DNA of 64,000 nucleotides from Apiospora phragmitis (Eukaryota; Ascomycota; Sordariomycetes; Amphisphaeriales; Apiosporaceae): assembly GCA_038363925.1 (NCBI GenBank), contig JAQQWL010000016.1, forward strand, positions 124,001 through 188,000, written 5' to 3'. Shown in pieces: positions 44,495-56,982 of the stretch. The position numbers were made by a program, and so were the translations under genes. The notes beneath the pieces are model-generated. The model had not been told where the DNA came from and ran no database searches. It was given only the letters and a program-made list of their open reading frames with translations. Position 1 is the stretch's first letter. Each line of letters begins with the position of its first letter.

Positions 44495-45547
44495 GACTGG
44501 GGCGGGAAATGATGGTATGCAGTTGGTGTGGTATTATGTAGGTCTGGGAGGCAGGAGGCCGGAGAGTTTTGGAGCGAATATTGCCGTTGATCTTATCGCA
44601 TGCGCATATTCGCAGCCGAGCTTGGCTTCCGGCCAGAGCCAAAAAGCGCCAGTAAAACACAAACAGTCGGAAATGATACGAGAAATCAACAAGGTGCAAA
44701 GCATGGAATGATGTCAGCCTTGTTGAATGAGGCTCGCGTAGCATGAAACGGCCAAACCAATCAGCTCAGGTCAAAGACATGTGGGATGCACGCGGGCGTA
44801 GGTAGCCGTGGGCAGGCTGCGGGTATGCATTAGGTACGTAAACCCACTACGGAAAGAGTCAGGCTAAGCACCAGCACTGGAGTCGGTGGGACGAACAAAT
44901 ACAACCAATGAATGGAGATAAACAGCGGACATTTCTACCCAAGTCCAAAAGACACAAGACCGACGTTGGTTGGATGATCATCAGCTCCCAATCCCTTCTT
45001 CCTGAGCCCGACAACCGTCAACCACCATGGACCGGAAAAATCAGCAGATCCGATTGGACGGGTGAGAGGACATGCTGCTTCCGATATCGACACCACTCCC
45101 ACCTCAGATCCTCTATTGGATCCCCACAGCCTGACTAGACTCTCTTCCACTCGTGGGTTCTGCTTCCATACCGCTTTGGTCTCTCGTTACCGACCATGGC
45201 CGACAGCCCGCGCACTTCGGATGGGTCTCATTAGGGGGCTTGGGGGCCGATAACGTCCATAGCGCAATTGGGGCTATTACTTTAGGGTTCTCCTATCTAA
45301 CAATGAATTCTTTTACTACCTGCTCTCTATATAAGTCCCGATTTACCCAAGTAAAGTCAGTAAGTACGTATTGTATATTGCACTAGTTATTCTTATTATA
45401 TCATCTGGTTTGTCACCGCTGCTGGGACCGAGGCTTCAGTCCATATAGAAGTCGATACACGAAAGGAAATCCCGAGCGAGTTTTGGCAATCAGACCTCAA
45501 TCTTTCTTCTCTATCAAGACACTGGTTCTCCGACAAGGCAAATTATC
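44495..45547. promoter_or_regulatory. Divergent promoter, SR140-type gene / FAD oxidase
   Basis: 1.05 kb between divergent ATGs. No gene is seen; the open frames look like chance. A TATATAAG motif at about 45327-45334 lies about 215 bases before the FAD oxidase ATG and is a possible TATA element. Confidence 0.45.
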
Positions 45548-47044
45548 ATGGCACACGCCACCTCCTCATCCTCCTCGTCCTCCTTCAAGGCTCCAACGAC
45601 CCTCCTCATCGTAGGAAGCGGCGTCTTTGGCCTGTCGACGGCCTACGCCCTCACCAGGCGTCCCGAGTGGCAGTCAACCCAGATAGCCGTCCTGGACCGT
45701 GCGGGCGGGTCCGCCCCTTCTTTCCCCGAGAAGCCGGTATTTCCCTCCCGAGACGCCTCTAGCATAGACTCGTCCAGGATCATCCGCGCCGACTACGCGG
45801 ACTCGGCGTACGCGGCGCTGGCGTCGGCCGCCCAGTACGCGTGGCGACAGCCGGGCCCCGACAGCATCGGCGGCGAGGGCCGCTACACCGAGACAGGCTT
45901 CGTGCTCGTGGCCGACGACGAGCCCGTGCGGGTGCGCAACGCGCGCGGGCTCGAGGTCAAGTCGGGCATGGGGTTCGCGCGCGACGCCTACGTCAACGCG
46001 CTGGCCCACGCGCGGCAGGCGGGCCGGGGCGAGGACGGCGACTGGGTCCAACTCCTCAACAGCCGCGCCGCCATCGCCAAGGCCTCGACCACGGGCGCCG
46101 AGCTCGGGGACTGGGGCTACCTGAACCGCGGGTCGGGCTGGGCCAACGCCGAGCGCGCCATGGCGTGGCTGTACGAGAAGGTGCAGGGGACGGGCCGGGG
46201 TGAAGTTCGTGAGCGCCACCGTCGAGAGGCTCGAAATCGATGCGGGTCAGCGCAAGGTCGTGGGCGCGAAGCTGGCCAACGGACAGTCCATGAGGGCCGA
46301 GCTGGTTGTGGTGGCTGCCGGCGCGTGGACGCCGAGCCTGGTGGACCTGCGCGGACAGGCCGTGGCGACGGGCCAGGTGCTGGGCTACATGGACATCACG
46401 CCAGAGGAGCAGGCCAGGCTCGGCCAGGCCCCCGTGCTCATGAACTTGACGAATGGCACCTTCCTCATCCCGCCCTCGAACAACGTCCTCAAGGTCGGCC
46501 TGCACGGTTACGGCTACCAGAACCCGAAGAAGGTGACGTCTTGCCTCACCGTGCTCAAGCCCACGAGCATCCGTGCCGCCAACGACCAAGAACAGTTCTT
46601 CCCCGAGATCTCCGTCTCTCAGCCCCTGACCCATCTCGACGACCCTACCCTCTGGATGCCCGCCAGCGGTGAGCGCGCTCTGCGAAAGGGGCTCCGGCCA
46701 TGGTGCCCTGGCCGTCGGTGGCCGACCGGCCCTTTACGGCCAACCGCGTGTGCTGGTACACCGACACGCCCACGGGCGATTTCCTGGTCGCGTACCATCC
46801 CTACTGGAGCGGGCTGTTCGTGGCGACGGGTGGCAGCGGCCACGGCTTCAAGTTCCTGCCGGTGCTGGGCGAGCATATTGCCGATAGCATCATGGGGAAA
46901 TGTACTCCTATCCTCAAGGATAAATGGGCCTGGAAGGAGGTCACCGATGTTGAGCGAGCTATTGTAACTGAGGATGGCAGTCGTGGCGGACAAGCTGGGC
47001 ATATACTACAGACAGAGCTAAGAAAGAATGGCCCCCGGGCATAA
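45548..47044 (+). CDS. FAD-dependent amine oxidase, DAO family (fructosyl-amine/sarcosine oxidase-like), with two frameshifts
   Basis: Flavoenzyme of the DAO superfamily; close relatives deglycate fructosyl amino acids or oxidise sarcosine or pipecolate, releasing hydrogen peroxide. ATG at 45548. The dinucleotide-binding motif is LLIVGSGVFGLSTAYALTR (about residues 18-36), followed by SSRIIRADYADSAYAAL and GYLNRGSGWANAERAM. The frame slips at 46197-46200, where one G appears extra: GTGR should be followed directly by VKFVSATVERL. It slips again at about 46695-46699, where one base appears missing: RKGLR should be followed by MVPWPSVADRPFTANR. The C-terminal FAD-binding GGSGHGFKFLPVLGEHIADS is intact. 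The net corrected protein is 498 residues, normal for the family. Substrate is unknown. No C-terminal peroxisomal SKL-type signal (ends NGPRA). Confidence 0.85.
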
Positions 47045-48147
47045 TAAATTGTACTTTACAAATTCGACCATACACGGCTTTTGCTACATTCATATTGCAA
47101 AGGCATAGTCAGTATTTTATGTTGCCCAACAGAAGGTCTCGGTATGAAGTCACTTCGGCCCATACGTGTAACTTCGCAGTAGGAGCATGTTGCCTTATTC
47201 GACTTCAGGTGTAGTAATCCCTGGTACTGCGACGAACCACCTACGCTCCTTATGATGAAGATGAAATCAAACAAGCATTCGATTCACTGAATCGTATTGT
47301 AAACAGTACCAGTTGCCTAGTAGCATTGGCCATGAAGCGTGTTAGGATAATGCATCTTGTGTTGCGGAGGCCAAACAAGTTGATTACCACGAGTATCTCT
47401 TACAGGATGAAGAGGCGCCAAATCACTCAGCAGGTAGATAAATGTCCAAAGTGGGAAATATTTGATCAGAGGTGGTGATGTATTTACTACCAAGGTAGAC
47501 AGTCACGCACGACTGTTGTCGTTGTGCTGAGCTTCAGGCATGAACAGCTTCAGGTGCCTCGAGCGCAAGAGAAAGCATAATTCATTCGCTGAATAGGGAC
47601 AGACTATGAAGCGAACATGACGTTCCAGCCTGTTCACCATCTGGACATATGTCCATGCCTGACTCCTGCTTCCACCTCGTGCTACTCCCCGATGCATATC
47701 ATGTTCATCATAGACATAGCATCATCATCCTCGTTCCTGGAGATTGAGCCTCCCTCCATTTATATGCTCTTTTCTCCTCCTGACTGTTGAATTAAGACGG
47801 CACATCCTCGACCAGCGCACATGTCGTCGAGAGAATGCCATGTGCAATCTATGTGTATCCATCTGACCAGGCCCCAGTCATCATCTCCTTTTTGGTCCTA
47901 AATCAACCAGGCCCACGCCTATGCTGGTCCTTTCCTTGTGTCGTAACGCCGGTGCAATGCAATTTGCGAAGAAAATATCAATGGTACAATAATCTCATAC
48001 TGAGCCTCCGCGACGGCAAGCCGTCAGTCGTCAAGCACAGCTGAGTGGTGTGCAGAATGGAGAATCATGAAATCATTATGTATCGTACAACCAAGAACGA
48101 AGTAGTAGCGGGTGGACGGTGTCGTGTATGAGTGGCGGAAGAGGCTT
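47045..48147. other. Convergent intergenic region, FAD oxidase / TBP
   Basis: 1.1 kb of 3' flank for both genes. No gene is seen. Confidence 0.5.
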
Positions 48148-49099
48148 CTCAGACCTTGCGGAAATCTAGCACAAGTTAGTAATTGCACGTTCAAATAATA
48201 CAAAGAGTACAACAAACCTTGAAGCACAGGGTAGATCATTTCGAACGCCTGGTAGATTTCCTCGCGCACTTTGGCACCAGTGAGAACGATCTTTCCGCTT
48301 ACGAAGATCAATAGGACAATCTTCGGTTTGATCATACGGTAGATAAGACCAGGGAACAATTCAGGTTCGTAAGAACTGAAGTTGTGATGGCGCGAGGCAA
48401 GGCCCTCGAGGCGGATGGGGAACTTGATATCGCAACTACCAACAATGTTCTGGATCTTGAAGTCGGTGAACTTGGCGTTGAACCCGAGTTTCTGGATGAT
48501 GCGGGCGTACTTGCGCGAGGCAAGCTTCGAATCATCCTCTGACTTGGCACCAGTGACCACCATCTTGCCGGAGGCAAAGATCAGGGCGGTGGTCTTCGGC
48601 TCACGAATACGCATGATAACAGCGGCGAAACGCTTTGCAATTGGTTAGTAAGGTTGATCAAAATTCGCAATTGATGGAACAAGGTTTACCTTAGGATTGT
48701 ACTCGGCGTTGCGCGCATGCAGGGCAATCGTCTTCAGGTCCAGACGGCAATCGAGATTGACCGTGGCAACGATGTTCCTTGATGATGCAGAGTGAGCACA
48801 CAGTTCATTCAAGGACAAACCGTGTGAGGTAATACATACTGCAATGTAGGAGTCAAACCACTGCCACCTTGCGTGGTGGCAGCAGGTGTGGCAGCGGGCG
48901 TGGCGGGAGTCACCCCATTGCCGGCCGGCTGACCATTGGCCATTCTTTTATCAACCTCGCCGGTGGGTGGAGTGAGCTCCTGAAGAACGCCCCCAGGCAT
49001 GCTGAGCGAACCGGAGCTGGTAAAGGCTCGAGCTTGCGCGGCAGTGGAGGGGTGCGACCCAAGGGTGCTGAAATCTGGCTGTGGGGCAGCAGAAGCCAT
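48148..49099 (-). CDS. spt15: TATA-binding protein (TBP, Spt15)
   Basis: Core promoter recognition subunit of TFIID, SAGA-linked and TFIIIB complexes. Four exons on the minus strand: 49099-48840, 48777-48690, 48632-48218, 48164-48148 (17 bases); 259 residues. A variable Ala/Pro/Thr-rich N-terminus (about 85 residues) precedes the conserved saddle. First repeat: [57 protein letters not shown]. Second repeat: [54 protein letters not shown]. The last exon adds DFRKV, the invariant end of TBP. The DNA-intercalating Phe pairs and the SGK motif are present. The ATG at 49097-49099 ([10 protein letters not shown]) is the first that starts a TBP-like protein. All splice sites are canonical. Confidence 0.97.
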
Positions 49100-52000
49100 G
49101 ATGCCTTGTTCACGTGTATTCCACGAAACAACAGAATCTAGCCTTTGATAAGACCTGGAAAGTAATGTTAGAAAAAAGTTTGTTGGCAGAAATAATGATA
49201 GATATTCGCCAATGGAAGTGGCAGCCCGGTTCGGTGAGTAAACAAGCACCAATCCGGCTGACGACCTTGTTGTGTATGGGTAAGAAAAAAATAGCAAAGA
49301 GAGAAAAAAAAGACGATAAAGCTGCCAGGTGCGAGGTAACCCAGTCAACGCTCAAGAGGACGCGACACGGACCCCAAGAGCAGCCCAGCGTTTCTACGAT
49401 GATGGGGAACGATTGTCACGGGCAAATTGTATTGAAGAAGACAATAGAGGGAGAGCCTTACCAATTGGCGCAACGGAGATAAACAAGTAAATGTCTCCCC
49501 AAGCTTCTCTGGCCTAAGATGGTAAAGGCTCGATTGTTTCTGGTCGATGATGCTTGCGATCAAGGAACCAGAGATGGCACACACACACGATATGGATTTA
49601 TGGGTTGCCTGTTCGGTCGCGAACGAGACTTCTTGGGACAGATAGTAAAGCGAGCAAATTCGGATGCGAAAATAGCGGGCTGTCGAAGTCGGGGATCGGT
49701 TTGATGCGATGCGACGCGACAATGACGGCGGGCACCGATTCGATCTTCCTTTGCGGCGCGCTAAGTAGATATGATGGGGGAATGAGGCGACGTTTGTGGA
49801 GATACCATGTGGCGCTCCGTGTTTCCTTTTCTCAATTCTTGTTCTCTACGCTCTCGTCTTCAGCGACGGTTCTGGGACTACTCTGCACCGTATCTTGCGC
49901 GGTAGTGGGAAGGGGGTGCGGGGAGGCAATGCGTTCGCGGGGTCTGAAGAGAGAGAAGTCGAGACCTTTTATATCGGCGGCGGGCAACAAAGAGAGTTTG
50001 CAACGGGTTCGGAGAAAGCGCGGCAAAAGGAAGGCTTTGTTGGTGGGTGGGTTTCTTTGGCCGAAAGAGTTTGTTCGGGTCCGGATGCAGGTGAGAAGCA
50101 AAAACCAATTAAGGAATGCGACAGCCTTGGTTCTGTCCTGGACGGCGAGTGAAGTGTGGAAGGATTGTGTGTTTTCCTTTTCTTTTCAATGCCCGATTTC
50201 CCAGGTCTTGGTCCTTCCGAATTGAGGGATCTCTGTGTCAAGACAAGGTGACGAAAAAAGGCTAAAAAAGGTCGAGATGTGATGAGGTAAGGTGAGGAGG
50301 GTGAGGAGAAGAAAAAGTGGATCGATGGGTTTATGAGGATGGATGAATGGGGGTGGGTCGGCCAGACGTAATTGGCAGGCAGTCAGCTGGCAAATACGTA
50401 AGGCTGAGGTCGGTCGGAGATTCCGCGCAAGACTTTCGAAACAGTTGAAATTGGGGGGATGGCTGGGCTTCTTATAATTTTTGCCAGGCCTGCCTTCCTC
50501 CTAGTGCCTCTAACCAAACGCACCGACTTTTAAGGCAGCGACACCCATGGACGCCCCCCGTGTGGCGGGAGTCCACAATTCGCTACTTCTTCCTGCCACC
50601 TTAGTGGACGCACTAAATCCGTCGCGGCCAATCATACCTTGCCATCCGCCCCTTATTTTATCTTTTTTTCCTGCTGGACTTTACACCTTCGTAGCTCCTG
50701 GTTCCTTTCAAGTCGCTTTTTTTCCTCCCCTTCGATCTTTTCCCTGCCATTCTTTCTCACACTTTCATCCCAGCCAGTCCATGCCTTGCCGTCCAGCCAT
50801 CTTTTCTCTCCCTCTCGCCAAACACGACACAGGAACACGCATCCAACAACTGCCGCCTCATGTCTACAATTGCTATGGATCCAGCAAGCATTCGACAATC
50901 CGACAAACCCAACAACGCATTCATTCTTTGTCGCTAGCCAATAGTCTAGTCAGACCGCAAAAGTTTGCAGACAAGCTATTGATGCGACGACTACCGTTCC
51001 GCTCCAATTCATTCGCCAGGTCACATGCACCATGAACGACGGGGCAGGAATGAAGTGGCAAGCGGAAACGGCCAGTTGCGGTCGAAGTGGACGGTCGGTC
51101 GCAGACAACACACGGTTCAAACACGATTCATCTCGCACTGGGGGCCAGGCTCGCCCGATCGCAAAGCGATTGCAGAGCCATGGGGGGCAGTGGCGCCAAG
51201 GGGGGGGCACTGGGGTCCTCGACCCCAACCACCACAACTTGCAACCTGGCCCAACAAGCACCCACCCTCATCGCCTGCAATCTTTTGAAACAGCCTGACC
51301 CTCTCCTGCCTCTCCCTCTCAATATCGTTGATGCCTTTGTGCTTCATATACATATCGTCTTGGCGGACTGTTTCGAAGGAGATGCCTACCATATTTGCCG
51401 TAAGTCTCTTCAATTCTTCGTTGCCAGTGCGACGAAGGGTGGAAGTCGTTGCATCATCACAACGCCGGTTGTGAGTCTTCACCCCCCCCACCTCTCTTTC
51501 AACTTTCATCGCTTCTTGTCGAGAGTTTCCAAGAGTGCAGGGTCCGCTGGGGGCCGGTCACATCTGTGGCTCAGTAAAACGTGTAGGACGATCAGGTCTC
51601 ATTATCGTTTGTTCTTTCCCTGGAAGTCTCATTTCGGCCTCTCGGGGGTTACGTTTACATGCTCATCGCGGTCGCTGACTGCGTGCGGTGGGAGAGTTGC
51701 TTCTGTTTGCGGCCGTCCCAAACGCAAAGCAGCGGAACGCATGATTGCAATGTGGCAAGGTCTGTTGGGTTGATACAATACTTGCCAATCTGAAAATGTG
51801 TCCTCTTCCACGCTCTGGTCTAGATGATGCGCGAACTGGAGCCCTCCGAGCCCACTTACGCCGGTTTTGCTCGCCTCTTCAATCAAAACCGTGGAGCCAG
51901 TTGTTAATCACCACTCAGTGCGCGGTGCGAGGGAGCACCAAGGTGGAGAGGCTGTTTCAATGGAGAAGCCAGAGAAGAAGCCATCGGCCTTGGAGCCTGC

Positions 52001-54916
52001 CATCGCCGACGCGACTCGTCAGTGGATACCTTAAAAAAGCCAGTGTCTTTTTATGGTTTCATCATTTGCCGTTATGCGCAGTGTGTGAGAAGCGATGATC
52101 CCGACACACTCATTTCCCTTGACCCCTGCGACAAATTCTTTCTCCCTTGCCGGTCCCCCAGCCGCGCCCAGCCCTCATTTCATCCCTCTTATCTAGCCAT
52201 TCATCGTCGCGCTCCCTTTTTATGACTCATTCGTACGCACACAACCGAGGGACAGCGAACAGCCAGCAAACTGTATGTCGTCTTCCGCCCAGCTTACTTA
52301 TTTACGCCTCTATGACTGGTCTTTTTGCGACGACTTATTCGCGAAAACCTGTAATAATAGAAAACTGCGCGACAAGCAGAACAAAGACAGGAAAACAATA
52401 GGCAAGCGTATCGTCGGAATGGAACACGCGTTGGAAGATGATCGTGATTTCTAGAAGGGGTGATTATGACGACGCGTGTCTGGTCTGAGTTGACGAGGGC
52501 TGAAAAATATGGTGTTCTCGTGATGGTCTGACAAGAAAGAATCCGTCGCGATAGGACTGGTGCTCTGACCCCCTAGCAAGCGCCGTTCTTTTCATGTCAA
52601 TGCAAGCAGGCTGACCATGCAAGTGCAAGTCGGCATGCAAGGGAGCGGCACGAATGTCGGAAGTACTCTGAAGTAACCAGTATATCGCACTGTATAGCGA
52701 TAAGAACCCTCTAGGGGCTATTGATTACTCATGTGACTATTCATTGCGCCACTCAACAAATCAGGGCTTGCATTGGAGCTATTGATTGGCCTACTTATCT
52801 CCTAATCCCGTCATACTGGCACTGCATTATTGTCAGTCGGTCATCTCGGTATCGATTATTTATTTTATGCTTTCAATAATACGTGTTGCTGTTGGTTTAT
52901 CTATCGGCTGTGTGCTATAGAACTTTGAATACCATTCATTGAGAAGTCCTGTTTCTGGCATGAAGATTGTTCCTGCGTCGCCTGCTTCCGCCTTTCCTTT
53001 TCGCTGGGATAGGCCGGAAGCGGTGTAGCCGGCCATACCGGCTACTGTAAGAGGAAACCTGGTAGGATTGCTCCATATCCATCCTTTTGAGGTGCCGATT
53101 CTTGTCTCCTTTGACCGCTTCGGGGTGGATCCTTGCCTTCAATGATATCCCCGGCTCTACTGTCCCGGGCCGAGCGACGGGATGTGGGCGCGTTGCCATA
53201 CTCTCTCCGGGATTACCTAAGTAACCAGCGACCACAAACCTTTCTCGGGAGCAGGTCACTGCGGTATGAATCGCAATTGTCTTGGATTGCGTACCGACAG
53301 TAAGCAGCTGCTCCCTCCTTGATTGGTGACCCGTTGAGCGGCTCGCTCACTAGGATATTCCCAGTGCACACATACCGCAATCGACTGCACCGAGATCAGA
53401 TCATATCGTGATGAAACCCGCGCTGCGGCAACAACGAATGCTGACCATGATTAACAGATACTGTAACAAAATTATGCGCCTATCTGCAACAATTACATTC
53501 GCCTGTTTCTAAAATAGACCTGACTACTTCCTAAGCCAGGCGGATGGCTGAGCCGAGGTGCGGTATAGACTTTTACGTACCTTATACGCATACAGTACAC
53601 ACGAAAACCAGCATGGCGGTCAACTTGAGCTTGGTTGACATTTTGCGACCAGATCGTGAACCATAAGTTTGCGCCACTTGTCCCAGCTGTTCCTGACAAA
53701 AAGCCACAAAGGCTCTGCATGGCATTGCCATATTGAGCTTGTACACCCGCCAGTCATCTATTGGCGATGACAGGAACTACACGTGGCCATTTTGCCTTGA
53801 TCAGTGGTGCTCAAGATGCCTGCCGCGCTGTTTCTTCTTCTTCTTCTTTTCTACTGCTTTCTCCTTGTACTTTTTTCGTTGACGCGGATCAACCTTCACT
53901 TCCCCTTTTCTCTAGTTGCTACATAGGCATTGCATGACCATACATAGCCCAGGGACCAGTAGGCAAAAACTATCCCAGGATGCTTCATGGTCAGCCCTCC
54001 GGTCCATCGTCTCTTTTCCCTGGCCTTCCCCTTTCCCCTCTATTATTGCCCAGCATAACCGCTTTGGCAGCTCGATGCATTGCCCGAACAGGACTGGGTG
54101 GCTTTCAACCACCCCCTTATTCTCTTTTACGCCTTCCCAGCCCCGTAAGGCTAGGGTGGAACTGTCAGAGTTAACCTGCGCAACATCTTCTGTGTCAAAC
54201 ACATAGTCACTACGCTATGAATCTACGCCGGGCAAGCCACAAAAAGTATAACTTCATGAGCACATTAGTTTCGCTGAGGACCCGGATGACAAATTAGGTA
54301 GGTACCTGCCCTGGCATAGGCACGCCCCGCTGGAGTTGATGGGTTCACGTCGATGAGGGTGGACTTGCTGGAGGCCAACCACAGACAGACGAGAGTCGAA
54401 GTCCAACCTCATCGCACCTGCGGAACTCCTTAATATACTAAGTTATGCTCGAGCACCGGAAACAATATCAGGGATAAGCAGTCGCGGGCGCCCGTTGCCT
54501 TGTCCAGCCATATCCTTTCAATATCTAATCCAACATCAAGTAGGAGGCGGCAGGTTACGGGCAATCCCAACATCTTCATCCTGAATACGCATTAAAGCAA
54601 ATATCTGACACCTGCAAATGCATGTTTGGCTAGCAGGCCTACACTGTTGAGGCCATTATCGGGACGACACGATCGTAAGTAGCAGACACCAACTAGGTTG
54701 AAATAATAGGAGGCAACGTAACCCACATCAAATACATAATATTTAATCCGGTAAAATTTTATATACATGAAATCTGGCCATGGATACCGTTTGTTGGCTC
54801 TATTATACCATTTGCTGGGCACCTGTCATTGCTATTACCCCAGCATCATACCACTCTTCAATGTTTCGCATCGGGTGTATTTTACTTCTTTTTTTCAGGG
54901 AGCCCGGTGTTACTGA
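49100..54916. other. Gene-poor region, 5.8 kb, with pyrimidine-rich tract
   Basis: Contains the TBP promoter and leader on the left and the ETF-QO 3' flank on the right. From about 50600 to 52300 the plus strand is strongly pyrimidine-rich, as in fungal promoters and leaders, but no conserved protein follows. Short ATG frames (for example 51822-51917 and 51960-52034) are unrecognised. A perfect 8+8 inverted repeat lies at 53025-53045. A TTCTTCTTCTTCTT run lies at about 53833-53850. No transposase or reverse transcriptase remnants were seen. Confidence 0.5.
53025..53045. repeat. Perfect inverted repeat, 8-base arms
   Basis: GTAGCCGG, a 5-base spacer, then CCGGCTAC. It can form a short GC-rich hairpin. 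No gene stops just before it, so it is not a clear terminator; role unknown. Confidence 0.9.
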
Positions 54917-56982
54917 TTAGGTCATGTAGTACTTTGGCCCTTCACCGCCTTGAGGGACTGCCCAGTTGATGTCTTGATGAGGTGCTTTAATATCGCATGT
55001 CTTGCAGTGAATGCAGCTGTTATCACTTGTCAGTTTGGGGGTCCATCCAGCAGATCGAGGGTTCTCGGTGACAAGTTGGCAGGTTGGAATGTACGTACTT
55101 CTGTGCGTTGATCTGGAACCTCACACCTAGAGGTGTGGATTCATCCTCTACATACTCATACACGCCGGCAGGGCAGAATCGGTTCTCGAGACCCTTGTAT
55201 CCCGGCCAAGTCTCCGTCGTGTGTGCATCCCAGTCCTTCACCTGGAGATGTACTGGCTGGTCTTCTTCGTGGTTTGTTCCAGTGCGAGACACACTCGTTA
55301 AGATGTCAAATGTGAGCTTGCCATCGGGCTTCTCGTATTCGATCTTGGGGCACTTGTCTGCGGTCTTCGTCGCCCCGTGGTCCGTGGTTTTGTGCTTGAA
55401 CGTCCAGGGCACGCGTCCTTTCAATACAAAGGCCTCGAGACCGGAGTACATGAGGCCGCCGTACATGCCGAGCGGCCCGTGGAACGAGGGCCTCATGTTG
55501 CGGACTTCCTTGAGCTCCTTCCAGATGCTCGATTTCCGCAACGAGTCCTCGTAGTCGTATAAGAATACCGACCCTGGGCTTTCATTCTTCAGGGCGTTCC
55601 AGGCAGCCTCAGCCGCCAGAATGCCCGACTGCATAGCGTTATGGGTGCCCTTCACCTTAGGCACATTCACAAAGCCGGCAGAGTCCCCTATCAACGCGCC
55701 ACCTGGGAAAGCAACCTTGGGTATGGACTGGAATCCGCCTTCGATTAGAGCTCTGGCGCCGTATGATATGCACTTGCCGCCTTCTAGTGTGTTCCTGTAG
55801 AGCGGATGTTTTTTCATCTTCTGAAACTCCCCGTATGGTGAAAGCCAGGGATTGGAGTAATCCAAGGCTACCACAAGCCCAACGCTCACAAGGTTGTCGC
55901 CGAAGTGGTACGCCCAGCCACCGCCATACGTATCCGAGGGTAGCGGGTAGCCCATGGAATGAACGACCTGCCCCTTTTGGAATTTCTCAGGCTGCACCTC
56001 CCATACCTCCTTGATGCCGAGGCCGTAAGTTTGATGCTGGCTGTCGCTTCTCAGGTCGAACTTCTTAATGACTTGTTTGGACAGGTTGCCATGGCACCCC
56101 TCGCCAAACATGGTGACCTTTGCATGGAATTCCATGCCTCTTTCGAAACTGTCCTTGGGCTTTCCATCGCGGCCAATTCCCAAGTCGTTGGTGGCAACAC
56201 CTTGTACTGAGCCGTCTGCTTTATACAGCACCTCGCTTGCCGCAAAGCCGGGGTAGACCTCCACACCAACTTCCTCGGCCCGCTCGCCCAGCCACTTGGT
56301 GAACTGGTTCAGACTCACGATATAGTTGCCATGGTTGTGCATCTGTGGCGGTATAGGCACGGGAAGGGCCATGCCCTTTGTCAAAAATCGCATCTTATCT
56401 CCCGTTGCAGGAGTGGCATGTTCGAAACGGTTCTCGTTGGCCTCGTCGAGCCAGTCCGGGAACAAGGCCTCGACCCCGCTTGGCTGAATTACGGCCCCCG
56501 AGAGGATATGAGCACCAATCTCGCCAGCCTTCTCCAGCAGCAGCACGCGGAAGTCCTCGTTGCCGGCCTCGTTCGCCTGTTGCTTCAATCGGATGGCAGC
56601 GCTTAATCCGGCGGGACCTGGGTCACGATTATGTATGGTCAGCATGCGAGCACAGCAAGGAGATAGATATGGTAGTAGGGCTTTATTTCCACTTACCTCC
56701 TCCTACAATACAAACATCGACCTCGTCACTCTCACGATCTACCGACTTCGGATCGAAGCTCTCGTCGACGACATCTGCAAGGCGATTTATCCGTGTCGTG
56801 GTGAATGCGCTGGTATGGAGTAGGCGGCCGGGGGTTCGGGCCAGTGCTGGTATGCTACGCTGGTTCCATGGCCGTGACATGGCCGACGCGCTAGAAGCTT
56901 TACATGCTTGCGCAGCCAGACTGGACCTGACGGGCAAGGCGCAACGGCGCCCGAGGATTCGGAGGTGGGCAGGCGCGGACAT
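54917..56982 (-). CDS. CIR2: Electron transfer flavoprotein:ubiquinone oxidoreductase, mitochondrial (ETF-QO)
   Basis: Inner-membrane FAD/[4Fe-4S] enzyme that passes electrons from ETF to ubiquinone, serving fatty-acid and amino-acid oxidation. Minus-strand exons: 56982-56697, 56617-55099, 55016-54917; 634 residues. The chosen ATG (56980-56982) gives an Arg/Ser/Ala-rich mitochondrial presequence (MSAPAHLRILGRRCALPVRS). The FAD motif spans exons 1 and 2: VDVCIVGGGPAGLSAAIRL. Other signatures are ILSGAVIQPSGVEALFPDW, GMEFHAKVTMFGEGCHGNLS, HSMGYPLPSDTYGGGWAYH and AFPGGALIGDSAGFVNVPK. The iron-sulfur ligands are FCPAGVYEY and, after the last splice, NCIHCKTCDIKAPHQDINW, so the cluster is complete. 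The end GGEGPKYYMT is family-typical. All phases agree and no frame problem is seen. Confidence 0.96.

Noticed and set aside
12959..46699. Programmed ribosomal frameshifting as the cause of the frame switches
   Set aside because: No slippery heptamer plus pseudoknot pattern, both directions occur, and unrelated genes are affected.
50860..50937. Short frame containing DKPNNAFIL, resembling an HMG-box mating-type protein
   Set aside because: Stops after about 26 codons; no HMG helices follow in any frame or after a plausible intron.
52936..53259. Basic 107-codon minus-strand frame
   Set aside because: Arg-rich and unrecognised, with no exon context; kept only as a possible element remnant.
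53912..54202. 96-codon minus-strand frame
   Set aside because: The opposite strand is equally open and pyrimidine-rich; no domain or splice context.
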